Shown here piece by piece: positions 26,622 to 36,465 of a stretch of 64,000 nucleotides of DNA. The stretch covers positions 2,170,001 to 2,234,000 of the forward strand of contig NZ_CP022736.1 in NCBI RefSeq assembly GCF_002257565.1, in the 5' to 3' direction. Source of the DNA: Herbaspirillum sp. meg3 (GTDB taxonomy: Bacteria; Pseudomonadota; Gammaproteobacteria; Burkholderiales; Burkholderiaceae_D). The notes under the pieces are model-generated. The model searched no databases. It had not been told where the DNA came from and saw only the letters and a list, made by a program, of their open reading frames with translations. Numbering within the stretch: the first letter of the stretch is position 1; the number at the start of each line of letters is the position of its first letter. The position numbers were made by a program, and so were the translations under genes.

Positions 26622-27794
26622 ATGCAGGCAATTACTGTTCTCGGCTCTACCGGTTCCATCGGCGTTTCCACGCTGGATGTCATAGCGCGTCACCCTGATC
26701 GTTACCAAGTGTTTGCCTTGACGGCCCATTCGCGAGTCGATGAGCTTGCGGAGCAGTGCGTCCGTTTTCGCCCCAAGCTGGCGGTTGTCGGGACGGCGCA
26801 GGCTGCCCAGGCTCTACAGCAAAAGCTCAAATCCAGCCAGTTGCGCATTGAAGTCCTGTATGGCGCCCAGGCGCTATGTGACGTAGCCAGTGCGGACGAG
26901 TGCGATATCGTCATGGCGGCAATCGTTGGCGCGGCAGGTTTGGCGTCTACGCTGGCCGCAGCGCGCACCGGCAAGAAGATTCTCTTGGCCAACAAAGAGG
27001 CGCTGGTCATGTCCGGACAGCTGCTGATTGATGCCGTGGCGCAGCATAAGGCAACCTTGCTACCCATCGATAGTGAGCACAACGCCATTTTTCAATGTTT
27101 GCCGCACGATTATCGCCGTTCGCTGCCTTATGCCGGGATCGCCAAGATTCTCTTGACCGCATCGGGAGGGCCATTCCTCAAACGTGACGTTGGTACACTG
27201 GATAGCGTAACGCCGGAAGAGGCTGTGGCGCATCCGAAGTGGGTCATGGGCCGGAAGATTTCAGTGGATTCTGCCACCATGATGAACAAGGGCTTGGAAG
27301 TCATTGAGGCGCATTGGCTGTTCGGTGCGCCGGCTGACAAGATCGAAGTCATGATTCATCCGCAAAGCGTGATTCACTCGATGGTGTCCTACATCGATGG
27401 CTCGGTGCTGGCTCAACTGGGCAATCCAGACATGCGTACGCCCATCGCCAATGCACTTGCCTATCCGGAGCGGATCGAATCCGGGGTTGCCCAGCTGGAC
27501 CTTGCTCAGATCGGGCAGTTATTTTTCGAGCGTCCGGATTTTGGGCGTTTTCCGTGTCTCAAACTGGCGTATGATGCACTGCAAGCCGGGGGCAGCTCGG
27601 CGGCAATCCTCAATGCCGCCAATGAAGTTGCTGTCCAGGCATTCCTGAATCAAGAAATCGGATTCCGCATGATTGATCAAGTGATCGCTCGCGTCATGGA
27701 TAAGCTTCCCCATGGCCCTGTCGCCGATATCGACGCCCTGATCGAACAAGATCAGCAGGCACGCTCGATTGCGCAATCCTGCCTGCCCTTATGA
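26622..27794 (+). CDS. ispC: 1-deoxy-D-xylulose 5-phosphate reductoisomerase
   Basis: This is the second step of the MEP isoprenoid pathway (DXP to MEP, NADPH-dependent). The 390-residue product has the NADPH-binding GSTGSIG motif at 8-14, LLANKEALVMSG near 125, PIDSEHNAIFQ near 150, and KGLEVIEAHWLFG near 230 at the active site. AGGAA precedes the start; it lies 7 bp after cdsA. Confidence 0.98.
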   Translation: MQAITVLGSTGSIGVSTLDVIARHPDRYQVFALTAHSRVDELAEQCVRFRPKLAVVGTAQAAQALQQKLKSSQLRIEVLYGAQALCDVASADECDIVMAAIVGAAGLASTLAAARTGKKILLANKEALVMSGQLLIDAVAQHKATLLPIDSEHNAIFQCLPHDYRRSLPYAGIAKILLTASGGPFLKRDVGTLDSVTPEEAVAHPKWVMGRKISVDSATMMNKGLEVIEAHWLFGAPADKIEVMIHPQSVIHSMVSYIDGSVLAQLGNPDMRTPIANALAYPERIESGVAQLDLAQIGQLFFERPDFGRFPCLKLAYDALQAGGSSAAILNAANEVAVQAFLNQEIGFRMIDQVIARVMDKLPHGPVADIDALIEQDQQARSIAQSCLPL

Positions 27795-27804
27795 TCATTC
27801 TGTC

Positions 27805-29169
27805 ATGAATCTGCTGCACACTCTGCTGGCCTTTGCGGTCGCTCTCGGTACGCTTGTCGTCGTGCATGAATTGGGGCATTACTGGGTGGCGCGCTTGTGC
27901 GGCGTCAAGGTTTTGCGCTTCTCGGTCGGCATGGGGCGGGTGATCTATTCACGCCGCTTTGGGCGTGATCAGACTGAATGGGCGCTATCGATATTGCCGC
28001 TGGGTGGTTACGTCAAGATGCTGGATGCCCGCGAGCAGGATGTCAGCGACATGTCCGCTCAGGATCTCAAGCGCGAATTCACGCGCCAGTCGGTCTGGCG
28101 TCGTATTGCGATCGTTGCGGCCGGTCCGTTAGCCAATTTCATCCTTGCCATTCTCTTGTTTGCCGGCTTGTTCATGCATGGCATTCCCGAACCGGTTCCC
28201 AAACTACGTCCGATGGCGACGCAGACTGTCGCATATCAAGCTGGTCTGCGCGGTGGTGAAACCATCACGGCCATTAACGGCGTCGCTGTTCAGGCATGGT
28301 CGGAAGTGCGTTGGGAGCTGATGCAGCACGTTCTGGAGAAGACGCCTGCGCGACTGGATGTTGAGCGCATCAACAATGGAGTAAGCGGCGGAAAGCTGCT
28401 GGATTCAGTGAATTTGCCACTCGATGGTGTATCAAGCAAGGATCTGGAAAGCGATTTTCTGGCAAAACTGGGCTTGTCCTTGGCGCGTCCTCCGGCGATG
28501 CTTGGCAAGGTCATGGATGGCCCCGCCATGCAGGCTGGATTGCAAAAGGGCGATCTGATCCTTGATGTCAACGACGTGCCGATCAAAGACGGCCTCGCAC
28601 TCGTGGAGCTGGTTCGCGCCTCTCCCGGCAAGCCTTTGTCTCTGCATGGTGTGCGTGGGCAAAGCGAATTTCGCATTCAGGTTACACCTGACACACTGAG
28701 CGACAATGGTCAGACGATAGGGCGTATCAAGGTAGAGGTGCCGCTTGCGCCGGAAATGATTGTTGTCAGCGATGCGCCTTGGACGGCGATTGCCAAGGGC
28801 GCGCAGAAGACCTGGGACACGAGTGCCATGACGCTGAAGATGATCGGAAAAATGATCGTCGGACAGGTTTCCTGGAAAAATATTACCGGCCCGATTACCA
28901 TAGCCGATTATGCCGGGCAGACTGCCAAAGTCGGACTGGTCAGCTATCTGAGCTTCATTGCGTTTATCAGCATCAGTCTTGGTGTAATGAACCTGCTGCC
29001 CATCCCGGTTTTAGATGGCGGCCATTTGCTGTATTATTCGCTGGAGATTTTGACTGGACGTCCTGTTTCTGAGCGCTTTGGGGAAATTGCTCAACGTGCC
29101 GGTCTTGGTATTTTGATGACATTGATGATCGTTGCCGCATTCAACGACATTGTTCGTCTGATGTTTTAA
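27805..29169 (+). CDS. rseP: RIP metalloprotease RseP (site-2 protease)
   Basis: This inner-membrane zinc protease cleaves the anti-sigma factor RseA in the sigma-E envelope-stress pathway and clears signal peptides. The 454-residue product has HELGH (His21, Glu22, His25) in the first membrane helix, two PDZ domains (about 115-300), and the C-terminal NLLPIPVLDGG motif with the second-site Asp. A frame extension upstream to 27769 overlaps ispC; ATG 27805 gives the conserved start MNLLHTLLAF. Confidence 0.97.
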   Translation: MNLLHTLLAFAVALGTLVVVHELGHYWVARLCGVKVLRFSVGMGRVIYSRRFGRDQTEWALSILPLGGYVKMLDAREQDVSDMSAQDLKREFTRQSVWRRIAIVAAGPLANFILAILLFAGLFMHGIPEPVPKLRPMATQTVAYQAGLRGGETITAINGVAVQAWSEVRWELMQHVLEKTPARLDVERINNGVSGGKLLDSVNLPLDGVSSKDLESDFLAKLGLSLARPPAMLGKVMDGPAMQAGLQKGDLILDVNDVPIKDGLALVELVRASPGKPLSLHGVRGQSEFRIQVTPDTLSDNGQTIGRIKVEVPLAPEMIVVSDAPWTAIAKGAQKTWDTSAMTLKMIGKMIVGQVSWKNITGPITIADYAGQTAKVGLVSYLSFIAFISISLGVMNLLPIPVLDGGHLLYYSLEILTGRPVSERFGEIAQRAGLGILMTLMIVAAFNDIVRLMF

Positions 29170-29180
29170 GGATTCGTCCC

Positions 29181-29211
29181 AAGCCGTCCTGATGACAAGG
29201 ATGGCTTTTGA
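29181..29211 (+). terminator. Weak hairpin after rseP
   Basis: AAGCCGTCCT pairs with AGGATGGCTT (one G-T wobble) across the loop GATGACA, followed by a short TT. It is possibly a partial terminator before bamA. Confidence 0.35.
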
Positions 29212-29275
29212 CTTTACATATGTTCGACCGTTGTAAAAAATGGTCAGCAAAAACATAGTTAATAAACGATAGCTA

Positions 29276-31651
29276 ATGAACTTACATTCCGCGCATTTCC
29301 CTGCACCGACCTTTTCCCGTAGCCTGATCGCTGTTGCTGCGCTTGCCCTTTGCAATCAGGCATTCGCTGTCGAACCGTTCGTGGTCAAGGACATCCGTGT
29401 CGAAGGCATTCAGCGTACCGAAGCAGGCACCGTGTTCAGTTACTTGCCGGTGCGAGTGGGTGACACCTTCAATGACGAAAAAGGTACGGCTGCGATCAAG
29501 GCGCTTTACGCGACCGGCTTCTTCAAGGACGTTCGTGTTGAAGCTGAAGGCGACGTGCTCGTGATTCAGGTGGAAGAGCGTCCGGCGATTGCCAGTGTCG
29601 ACTTCACGGGCATCAAGGAATTTGACAAGGAACAACTGACCAAGGCGCTGAAGGAAATCGGCGTCGCCGAATCGCGTATTTTCGACAAGTCGCAAGTCGA
29701 TCGCGCAGAGCAGGAACTCAAGCGCCAATATTTGTCGCGTGGCCTGTACGGCGCGAAGGTCACCACGACCATTACACCGGTTGAGCGTAACCGTGTTGCA
29801 GTGAGTTTCGCTGTGGATGAGGGCGACGTTTCGCGCATTAAGCAAATCAATATTGTCGGCAACAAGGCATTCTCCGACGGCAATTTGCGCGATCAACTGA
29901 AGTTGACAACACCGGGCTGGTTCACCTGGTACACCAAGGCTGACCAATATTCCAAGCAAAAACTGGCTGGCGATATCGAGTCGCTGCGATCCTATTATCT
30001 GGATCGCGGTTATCTGGAAATGCAGATCGAGTCGACGCAAGTTTCCATTACACCAGATAAAAAAGATATCTACATCACCATCAATATCAACGAAGGTGAA
30101 AAGTACACGGTCTCCGACATCAAGCTCGATGGCGAAATGTTTGGTATGCAGGCTGACCTGGCAGCGCTGGTTCAGCTGAAAAAAGGTGATGTCTATTCGG
30201 GTACCAAGCTCACTGACAGCACCAAGAAGATCAGCGAACGTCTCGGTAATTTCGGCTATGCATTCGCCAACGTCAATGCCAATCCAAACGTTGATCGTGA
30301 GAAGAAGGAAGTTGCCTTTACCATCATGGTCGACCCGGGCAAGCGCGTGTATGTGCGTCATATCAACATTGCCGGCAATACCAAGACCCGTGACGAAGTT
30401 ATTCGCCGTGAGTTCCGTCAGTTTGAAGACTCTTGGTATGACGGTGAGAAGATCAAGCTGTCGCGTGATCGTGTCGACCGCCTGGGCTATTTCAAGGAAG
30501 TCACGATTGAGACACCGGAAGTGCCGAACAGCACGGATCAGATTGACGTCAACATGAAAGTGGAAGAGAAACCGACCGGTAACATCATGATCGGCGCCGG
30601 CTTCTCACAAACTGACAAGTTGAGTCTGACTGGTTCGATTTCGCAGGAAAATGCATTCGGTAGCGGCAATACGGTCGGTATCGAAGTCAATACCAGCTCG
30701 CGTTACCGCACGATCGCTGTTTCGCAGACGAATCCGTACTTCACGGATGACGGTATCAGCCGCACTTATGAAGTGTTCCTGCGCACGATTCGTCCATCGG
30801 CCTACACCACCGGTGACTATCGCGTGAAAACCATCGGCGGTAGCGTCAAGTTCGGTGTTCCGTTTTCTGAGCTGGATCGCGTTTTCTTTGGTGTTGGTAT
30901 TGAAAATACCAAGGTCGACACCGATAGTTCTAGCCCGAGCTTGTATCGTCAATACGTGCGAGATTTCGGTTCAGGTGCAGGTAGCGTTGCTGGTTGTGAT
31001 GTCATCAATAATGCCGCTTGCGGTATCGGCACTGCGACAACAACCAGCTTCCCGCTGACCGTTGCATGGCAACGTGACAGCCGCGATAGTGCATTGGTCC
31101 CAACCAAGGGTGTCTACCAACGTGCCAACCTTGAAGTATCCGGCATTGGTACTTTGCAATATTATCGTGCAACTTATCAGCATCAATACTTCCAACCGTT
31201 CTGGAGCAATGCGGCGACGCTGGCCTGGAATGGCGAAGTGGACTACGGTAAGGGCTTCGGCGGCAAGCCATACCCGATTTTCAAGAATTACTACGCGGGC
31301 GGTATTGGCACCGTGCGCGGATACGAAGCATCGTCTTTGGGTAACCTGAAAGACCAATACGGTGACTCAATGGGCGGTGCATCGCGTCTGATCGCTAACG
31401 TGGAGTTGCAATTTCCGTTCCCGGGTTCGGGACAGGATCGTAGTTTGCGTTGGTTTACCTTTGTTGACGGCGGTAACGTGTTTGCCGATGGTGAACGTAT
31501 TAAAATCAATGACTTGCGCTATTCCACTGGTTTCGGTATCAGCTGGATTTCGCCAATCGGCCCGCTGAAGCTGAGCTACGGTAAGCCGCTGAATGCGAAG
31601 ACTGGCGATAAAGCGCAAAACTTCCAGTTCCAGTTGGGAACCGGTTTCTGA
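29276..31651 (+). CDS. bamA: Outer membrane protein assembly factor BamA
   Basis: BamA inserts beta-barrel proteins into the outer membrane. The 791-residue precursor has a signal peptide ending near QAFA (residue 31), five POTRA domains (about 32-445; first one FVVKDIRVEGIQRTEAGTVFSYLPV) and a 16-strand barrel. The barrel contains the VRGYEASSLG motif (loop 6 VRGF/Y) and ends in a terminal Phe (FQLGTGF), as expected for an outer-membrane protein. The position between rseP and skp is the conserved one. Confidence 0.98.
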   Translation: MNLHSAHFPAPTFSRSLIAVAALALCNQAFAVEPFVVKDIRVEGIQRTEAGTVFSYLPVRVGDTFNDEKGTAAIKALYATGFFKDVRVEAEGDVLVIQVEERPAIASVDFTGIKEFDKEQLTKALKEIGVAESRIFDKSQVDRAEQELKRQYLSRGLYGAKVTTTITPVERNRVAVSFAVDEGDVSRIKQINIVGNKAFSDGNLRDQLKLTTPGWFTWYTKADQYSKQKLAGDIESLRSYYLDRGYLEMQIESTQVSITPDKKDIYITININEGEKYTVSDIKLDGEMFGMQADLAALVQLKKGDVYSGTKLTDSTKKISERLGNFGYAFANVNANPNVDREKKEVAFTIMVDPGKRVYVRHINIAGNTKTRDEVIRREFRQFEDSWYDGEKIKLSRDRVDRLGYFKEVTIETPEVPNSTDQIDVNMKVEEKPTGNIMIGAGFSQTDKLSLTGSISQENAFGSGNTVGIEVNTSSRYRTIAVSQTNPYFTDDGISRTYEVFLRTIRPSAYTTGDYRVKTIGGSVKFGVPFSELDRVFFGVGIENTKVDTDSSSPSLYRQYVRDFGSGAGSVAGCDVINNAACGIGTATTTSFPLTVAWQRDSRDSALVPTKGVYQRANLEVSGIGTLQYYRATYQHQYFQPFWSNAATLAWNGEVDYGKGFGGKPYPIFKNYYAGGIGTVRGYEASSLGNLKDQYGDSMGGASRLIANVELQFPFPGSGQDRSLRWFTFVDGGNVFADGERIKINDLRYSTGFGISWISPIGPLKLSYGKPLNAKTGDKAQNFQFQLGTGF

Positions 31652-31704
31652 TCAGCGAATCAACTGATCAGCCCATGGCATAATAGAAATCTGTATTACG
31701 GAGA

Positions 31705-32226
31705 ATGATCTTGAAGTTTATTACTAAATCATTGATGTCGATCCAAGCTGCAACACTGGCTGTCGGCATGTTGTCGTTTGCCAGTGTGCATGCGCAGGAA
31801 TCGAAAATTGCTTTTGTCAGCACCGAGCGTATTTTCCGCGAAGCCGTGCCTGCAAAGGCTGCGCAGACCAAGCTTGAAGCTGAGTTTGCCAAGCGCGAAA
31901 AAGATATCGCTGATATGGCTGCACGCCTGAAGGCACAATCGGACAAGCTGGACAAGGATGCTGCAGTATTGTCCGAGTCGGAACGTGTCAAGCGTCAGCG
32001 CGATCTGGCCGATATCGACAAGGAATTTCAGCGTAAGCAACGCGAATTCCGTGAAGATCTGAATCAGCGTCGCAACGAAGAATTGTCGGTCGTTCTTGAA
32101 CGTACCAACAAGGTGATCCGTCAGATCGCTGAAGCTGAAAAGTACGATATCGTTTTCCAGGAAGCAGTCTATGCCAGCAAGCGCATCGACATCACCGACA
32201 AGGTTCTGAAAGAGCTGGCGAAGTAA
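31705..32226 (+). CDS. skp: Periplasmic chaperone Skp (OmpH)
   Basis: Skp carries unfolded outer-membrane proteins across the periplasm to BamA. The 173-residue precursor has a signal peptide (cleavage near SVHA-QES), then a typical Skp beginning KIAFVSTERIFRE and a long charged coiled coil. The start is uncertain: ATG 31705 sits immediately after GGAGA, too close, while an in-frame TTG at 31711 (giving MKFITK...) has good spacing. It lies between bamA and lpxD as usual. Confidence 0.95.
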   Translation: MILKFITKSLMSIQAATLAVGMLSFASVHAQESKIAFVSTERIFREAVPAKAAQTKLEAEFAKREKDIADMAARLKAQSDKLDKDAAVLSESERVKRQRDLADIDKEFQRKQREFREDLNQRRNEELSVVLERTNKVIRQIAEAEKYDIVFQEAVYASKRIDITDKVLKELAK

Positions 32227-32336
32227 GCCTGGTTCAAATCTTCATCATGCTTATCCCAGGCGCGCAGATTGTCCCGAAGAGAAATCGCCAATCTGCATTG
32301 CTTGAGCAGGTAACGCAATAATCTAAGAAGGCCAAG

Positions 32337-33413
32337 ATGGGTATTCGGCTAGAACAGTTGGTCGAACGCTTGGGTGGCCAGCTAAAAGGCGATGCGCAGA
32401 TTGATGTCAGCGGCATCGCTCCTCTGGATGTGGCGACATCGTCGCATATCACTTTCCTCTCCAATCCCAAGTTTCGATCCCAGGCAGAGCAAACGCAGGC
32501 TGCTGCGTTGATTTTGTCTGAAGTGGATGACGCAGCCGTTGCTGGTTATCAGGGTGTACGCATTGTCACCAAAAATCCTTACGCCTATTTCGCCCATGCA
32601 GCGCAATTGTTTGCGGCGCAGGCGGCAGTGCCGGTTACTGCCGGCATTCACCGCAGCGCCTGTGTGGATGAAACGGCGCAGGTGGCGGCAAGCGCGACCA
32701 TCGGCCCACACGTCGTCATCGAGGCCGGCGCCGTTATCGGCGAACGCGCTGTGATTGACGCGGGCAGTTATGTCGGTCGTAATGCGCGTGTTGGTGCCGA
32801 TACGCATTTCTATGCTCGTGTCACGTTCCATTCCGGCTGTGAAATCGGCGAACGCGGCATCGTGCATTCCGGTGTTGTGATTGGCGCAGATGGTTTCGGA
32901 TTTGCCAACGAAGGCGGCAACTGGATCAAGATTCCTCAGGTAGGGCGGGTGGTCATTGGCAACGACGTTGAGATTGGCGCCAATACGACGATAGACCGGG
33001 GTGCATTGTCCGATACGGTGCTGGAAGACGGGGTGAAGCTCGACAACCAGATTCAGATCGCCCACAACTGCCATATCGGCGCGCATACCGCGATTGCAGC
33101 CTGTGCCGGTATCGCCGGTAGCGCCAAAATCGGCAAATACTGCTCGATCGGTGGCGCCGCAATGATCCACGGCCATATTACGATTGCCGACAAGGTGCAT
33201 GTCTCGGCGGGCACACTGGCGCTTCGTTCCATCCTGGAGCCAGGGCAATATACCGGCTTTTATCCTATCGCCAAGCATGGGGAATGGGAAAAATCAGCAG
33301 CATTGGTGCGCAATCTGGGCACAATGCGTGAGAAAATCCGTGCGTTGGAAAAAACGATCAAATCGCTTACAGAGCCGCATACTGAGCAAAATACTGAGCA
33401 AAAAAATGACTAG
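32337..33413 (+). CDS. lpxD: UDP-3-O-(3-hydroxyacyl)glucosamine N-acyltransferase LpxD
   Basis: Third step of lipid A synthesis. The 358-residue product has an N-terminal uridine-binding domain (1-100), then left-handed beta-helix hexapeptide repeats (about 105-320) with the catalytic-His motif QIAHNCHIGAHTAIAACAGIAG, and a C-terminal helix. A Glu/Gln/Thr-rich tail (EPHTEQNTEQKND) contains the imprecise repeat TEQN-TEQK. It overlaps the fabZ start by 8 bp. Confidence 0.97.
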   Translation: MGIRLEQLVERLGGQLKGDAQIDVSGIAPLDVATSSHITFLSNPKFRSQAEQTQAAALILSEVDDAAVAGYQGVRIVTKNPYAYFAHAAQLFAAQAAVPVTAGIHRSACVDETAQVAASATIGPHVVIEAGAVIGERAVIDAGSYVGRNARVGADTHFYARVTFHSGCEIGERGIVHSGVVIGADGFGFANEGGNWIKIPQVGRVVIGNDVEIGANTTIDRGALSDTVLEDGVKLDNQIQIAHNCHIGAHTAIAACAGIAGSAKIGKYCSIGGAAMIHGHITIADKVHVSAGTLALRSILEPGQYTGFYPIAKHGEWEKSAALVRNLGTMREKIRALEKTIKSLTEPHTEQNTEQKND

Positions 33414-33870
33414 TCTCGATATCAATCAAATCAAAGAATACCTCCCGCACCGTTATCCGCTGTTGTTGGTGGATCGCGTTCTCACATGGGAAAGCGGTAA
33501 GGACATCACTGCCATCAAGAATGTGACCGTCAACGAAGAGTTTTTTAACGGCCATTTTCCTCACAAGCCGGTGATGCCTGGTGTGTTGATGATCGAAGCG
33601 CTGGCACAGACGGCTGCTTTGTTGTCCTTTTTGACCGAAGGCCGCAAACCTGATGCCAATACCGTTGTGTATTTCGTTGGTATCGACAATGCGCGTTTCA
33701 AGCGTCCTGTCGAGCCAGGCGACCAGTTGAAGATGCATGTGGAAATTACCCGCCGTGCTCGTGGCATCTGGAAGTACAAGGCGGTGGCGACAGTTGACGG
33801 CCAGGTTGCTGTAGAAGGCGATCTGATGTGCACGATGCGCAACGCCAACGACGCCAGCCAGGCAGGCTAA
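33406..33870 (+). CDS. fabZ: 3-hydroxyacyl-[acyl-carrier-protein] dehydratase FabZ
   Basis: It dehydrates hydroxyacyl-ACP in fatty acid elongation. The 154-residue hot-dog-fold protein has the catalytic segment FFNGHFPHKPVMPGVLMIEAL (His50, Glu64). ATG 33406 overlaps the lpxD stop by 8 bp (ATGACTAG) and gives the typical N terminus; the frame stays open upstream inside lpxD but without homology. The lpxD-fabZ-lpxA order couples fatty acid and lipid A synthesis. Confidence 0.97.
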   Translation: MTSLDINQIKEYLPHRYPLLLVDRVLTWESGKDITAIKNVTVNEEFFNGHFPHKPVMPGVLMIEALAQTAALLSFLTEGRKPDANTVVYFVGIDNARFKRPVEPGDQLKMHVEITRRARGIWKYKAVATVDGQVAVEGDLMCTMRNANDASQAG

Positions 33871-33873
33871 GCC

Positions 33874-34662
33874 ATGTCGCGTATCCATGCTACTGCCGTC
33901 ATCGAGTCGGGCGCTCAGCTCGATTCGACGGTCGAGGTCGGCGCTTATTCCGTGATCGGCGCCAACGTTCGCATCGATGCCGGTACAAAAATCGGTCCGC
34001 ACGTCGTGATCGAAGGCCATACGACCATTGGCCGTGACAATCAGATCTTCCAGTTTGGCTCTCTTGGCGCTGCACCACAGGACAAAAAATACGCCGGTGA
34101 ACCGACACGCCTGGAGATCGGCGATCGCAACACCATCCGCGAATTCGTCACCTTTAATCTGGGAACCACGCAGGATGCCGGTGTGACCCGCATCGGGGAC
34201 GACAACTGGATCATGGCATACGTGCACATCGCCCATGATTGCCAGCTTGGAAGCAACATCATTCTGGCCAACAACGCGACACTCGCCGGCCACGTGCATT
34301 TGGGCGATTGGGTATTCCTCGGCGGTTTTACGTCGGTGCATCAGTTCTGCCATATCGGCGCCCATGCGATGACTGCGTTCACAGCAGCAGTGAGCCAGGA
34401 TGTTCCGCCATTTGTGACGGCTGCAGGCAATCGCGCTGTACCCGCCGGCATCAATAGCGAAGGCCTGAAGCGTCGTGGTTTTACGCCGGAGCAGATCGCT
34501 GCGATCAAGCGTGCGTACAAGGCCATCTATCGTTCCAGTCTGCCGTTGGAAGAAGCCAAGCAGGAATTACTGCTGCAAGAAGAAAAATCCCCTGAATCCG
34601 CAGCACACATCCGCCTGATGCGTGAATTCATCGCGTCGTCCTCTCGTGGCATCATCCGATAA
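33874..34662 (+). CDS. lpxA: UDP-N-acetylglucosamine acyltransferase LpxA
   Basis: First step of lipid A synthesis. The 262-residue product has an N-terminal hexapeptide-repeat helix (IHATAVIESGAQLDSTVEVGAYSVIGA...), the AYVHIAHDCQLG active-site segment, and a C-terminal helical domain (RGFTPEQIAAIKRAYKAIYRS). It starts 3 bp after fabZ and overlaps the lpxB frame at its end. Confidence 0.98.
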   Translation: MSRIHATAVIESGAQLDSTVEVGAYSVIGANVRIDAGTKIGPHVVIEGHTTIGRDNQIFQFGSLGAAPQDKKYAGEPTRLEIGDRNTIREFVTFNLGTTQDAGVTRIGDDNWIMAYVHIAHDCQLGSNIILANNATLAGHVHLGDWVFLGGFTSVHQFCHIGAHAMTAFTAAVSQDVPPFVTAAGNRAVPAGINSEGLKRRGFTPEQIAAIKRAYKAIYRSSLPLEEAKQELLLQEEKSPESAAHIRLMREFIASSSRGIIR

Positions 34663-35827
34663 AATTTCCATCGCCATGGTCGCCGGCGAAAGCTCTGGCG
34701 ACCTGCTGGCGAGCCGTTTGCTATCAGGCTTGCGTCCGCGTTTGCCGGATGCGCGTTTGCATGGTATCGGCGGACCACACATGGCTGAGCACGGTTTCAT
34801 CAGCGACTGGCCGATGGATAAGCTCACTGTGCGTGGCCTGTTCGAAGTCATTCCACGCTATCGCGAGATCAAGGGAATCCAGAACGCTCTGCGTGATCAG
34901 TTGCTGGCAGAGCGCCCGGCAGTATTCATCGGTGTCGACTATGGCGGCTTTAATCTCGGGTTGGAGCTGCAATTGCGCGACGCCGGTATTCCCACGATGC
35001 ATTTCATCGGTCCGCAAATATGGGCCTGGCGTGGCGGGCGGATCAAGAAGATAGCGCGTGCGGTGTCGCACATGCTGGTGATTTTTCCCTTCGAGGAAGA
35101 AATCTACCGCAAGGCAGGTGTGCCGGTGACTTATGTGGGGCATCCACTGGCGGAGGTTATTCCCATGGAGCCGGATCAAGCCGCAGCACGCACAGCATTA
35201 GGCCTGCATCAAGATCGCCGTGTCGTTGCCATTCTTCCCGGCAGCCGCATGTCAGAACTCAAGTACAACACGGCGAGTTTTCTTGGTGCTGCCAGATTGC
35301 TGAAGCAGCGGGAACCGCAATTGCAATTTGTTGCGCCAATGGCCGGCGAGAAACAGCGCTCTTATTTCGAACAATTGACTTCGCAGACCAATAGCATCGA
35401 TCTGGATATCAAGATCATCAGCGGGCAATCGCATGCAGCAATGGCGGCGGCGGATGCGGTATTGGTTGCCTCCGGTACTGCGTCGCTGGAAGTCGCGCTC
35501 TACAAGAAGCCGATGGTGATTGCCTACAAGATGATGCGTGCGTCCTATGAAATCATGCGGCATATGAACTACCAGCCATGGGTAGGTTTGCCGAATATTC
35601 TCGCGCGCGAGTATGTTGTTCCAGAACTATTGCAAGATGCGGCTACTCCACAGGCGCTGGCTGATGCGCTCTGGAAACAGCTGGACGATCCGGTCCATTT
35701 GCAGAATCTGCGCCAACGATTTACCGACATGCATCACTCGTTGTTACGCGATACCGCCAATGTCAGCGCGCAGGCAGTATGTACTTTGCTGGATCGTCAG
35801 CAGACGCGCTTTGCGCAAGGAGCTTAG
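34622..35827 (+). CDS. lpxB: Lipid-A-disaccharide synthase LpxB
   Basis: This glycosyltransferase joins two lipid A precursors. Conserved features are IAMVAGESSGDLLASRLL near the N terminus, GVDYGGFN near residue 100, FIGPQIWAWRGGRIKKI near 130, and LPGSRMSEL near 205. The called start is GTG 34622 (41-bp overlap with lpxA); in-frame alternatives are GTG 34646 and ATG 34676, and none has a clear ribosome binding site. The family usually has 8-10 residues before the AGESSGD motif, which fits 34646 best. Confidence 0.96.
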   Translation: MNSSRRPLVASSDKISIAMVAGESSGDLLASRLLSGLRPRLPDARLHGIGGPHMAEHGFISDWPMDKLTVRGLFEVIPRYREIKGIQNALRDQLLAERPAVFIGVDYGGFNLGLELQLRDAGIPTMHFIGPQIWAWRGGRIKKIARAVSHMLVIFPFEEEIYRKAGVPVTYVGHPLAEVIPMEPDQAAARTALGLHQDRRVVAILPGSRMSELKYNTASFLGAARLLKQREPQLQFVAPMAGEKQRSYFEQLTSQTNSIDLDIKIISGQSHAAMAAADAVLVASGTASLEVALYKKPMVIAYKMMRASYEIMRHMNYQPWVGLPNILAREYVVPELLQDAATPQALADALWKQLDDPVHLQNLRQRFTDMHHSLLRDTANVSAQAVCTLLDRQQTRFAQGA

Positions 35828-35832
35828 GCGAT

Positions 35833-36456
35833 ATGGCCAGGAAACACGATTCGAATTTATCTTTGTTTGCTCTCGACGATTACGCCGGTGAAATCATTTG
35901 CGGCGTTGATGAGGCCGGACGTGGCCCCTTGGCAGGGCCGGTTTTCGCTTCCGCCGTCATTCTCAATCCGGCGCGACCTATCGTCGGTTTGCGCGATTCA
36001 AAGAAACTGAGCGAAGCAAGTCGCGACGCGCTGGCCTTGGAAATCAAGGAGCACGCGATTGCCTGGGCGATTGCCGAGTGTTCCGAAGACGAAATCGATC
36101 AACTCAATATTCTCCATGCAAGCATGCTCGCGATGCGCCGTGCGGTGGAGGCCTTGCGCACCATTCCTACTCTGGCGCTGATTGACGGCAATCGTAGCCC
36201 GGTGATGGCGATCCGCTCCGAAGCGATCGTCAAAGGCGACGACAAAGTGCCCGCCATTTCGGCAGCGTCGATTCTCGCCAAAACTGCGCGCGATGCAGCC
36301 TTGCGGGTACTGCATGATCAATATCCCCATTACGCGTTTGATCAGCACAAGGGATACCCGACTGCATTGCATCTGGAGCGTTTGCGCCTGCATGGCGTAT
36401 CCCCTGTGCATCGCAAGTCTTACGCCCCCGTTCGCGCCTTGCTGGCCGGTGCCTGA
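35833..36456 (+). CDS. rnhB: Ribonuclease HII
   Basis: It removes RNA from RNA-DNA hybrids, including single misincorporated ribonucleotides. The 207-residue product has the catalytic motif GVDEAGRGPLAGPV (Asp26, Glu27) and LIDGN near residue 117. ATG 35833 has AAGGAG upstream; longer in-frame starts lie inside lpxB. The lpxB-rnhB order is conserved. Confidence 0.97.
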   Translation: MARKHDSNLSLFALDDYAGEIICGVDEAGRGPLAGPVFASAVILNPARPIVGLRDSKKLSEASRDALALEIKEHAIAWAIAECSEDEIDQLNILHASMLAMRRAVEALRTIPTLALIDGNRSPVMAIRSEAIVKGDDKVPAISAASILAKTARDAALRVLHDQYPHYAFDQHKGYPTALHLERLRLHGVSPVHRKSYAPVRALLAGA

Positions 36457-36465
36457 GGGCCGTTG

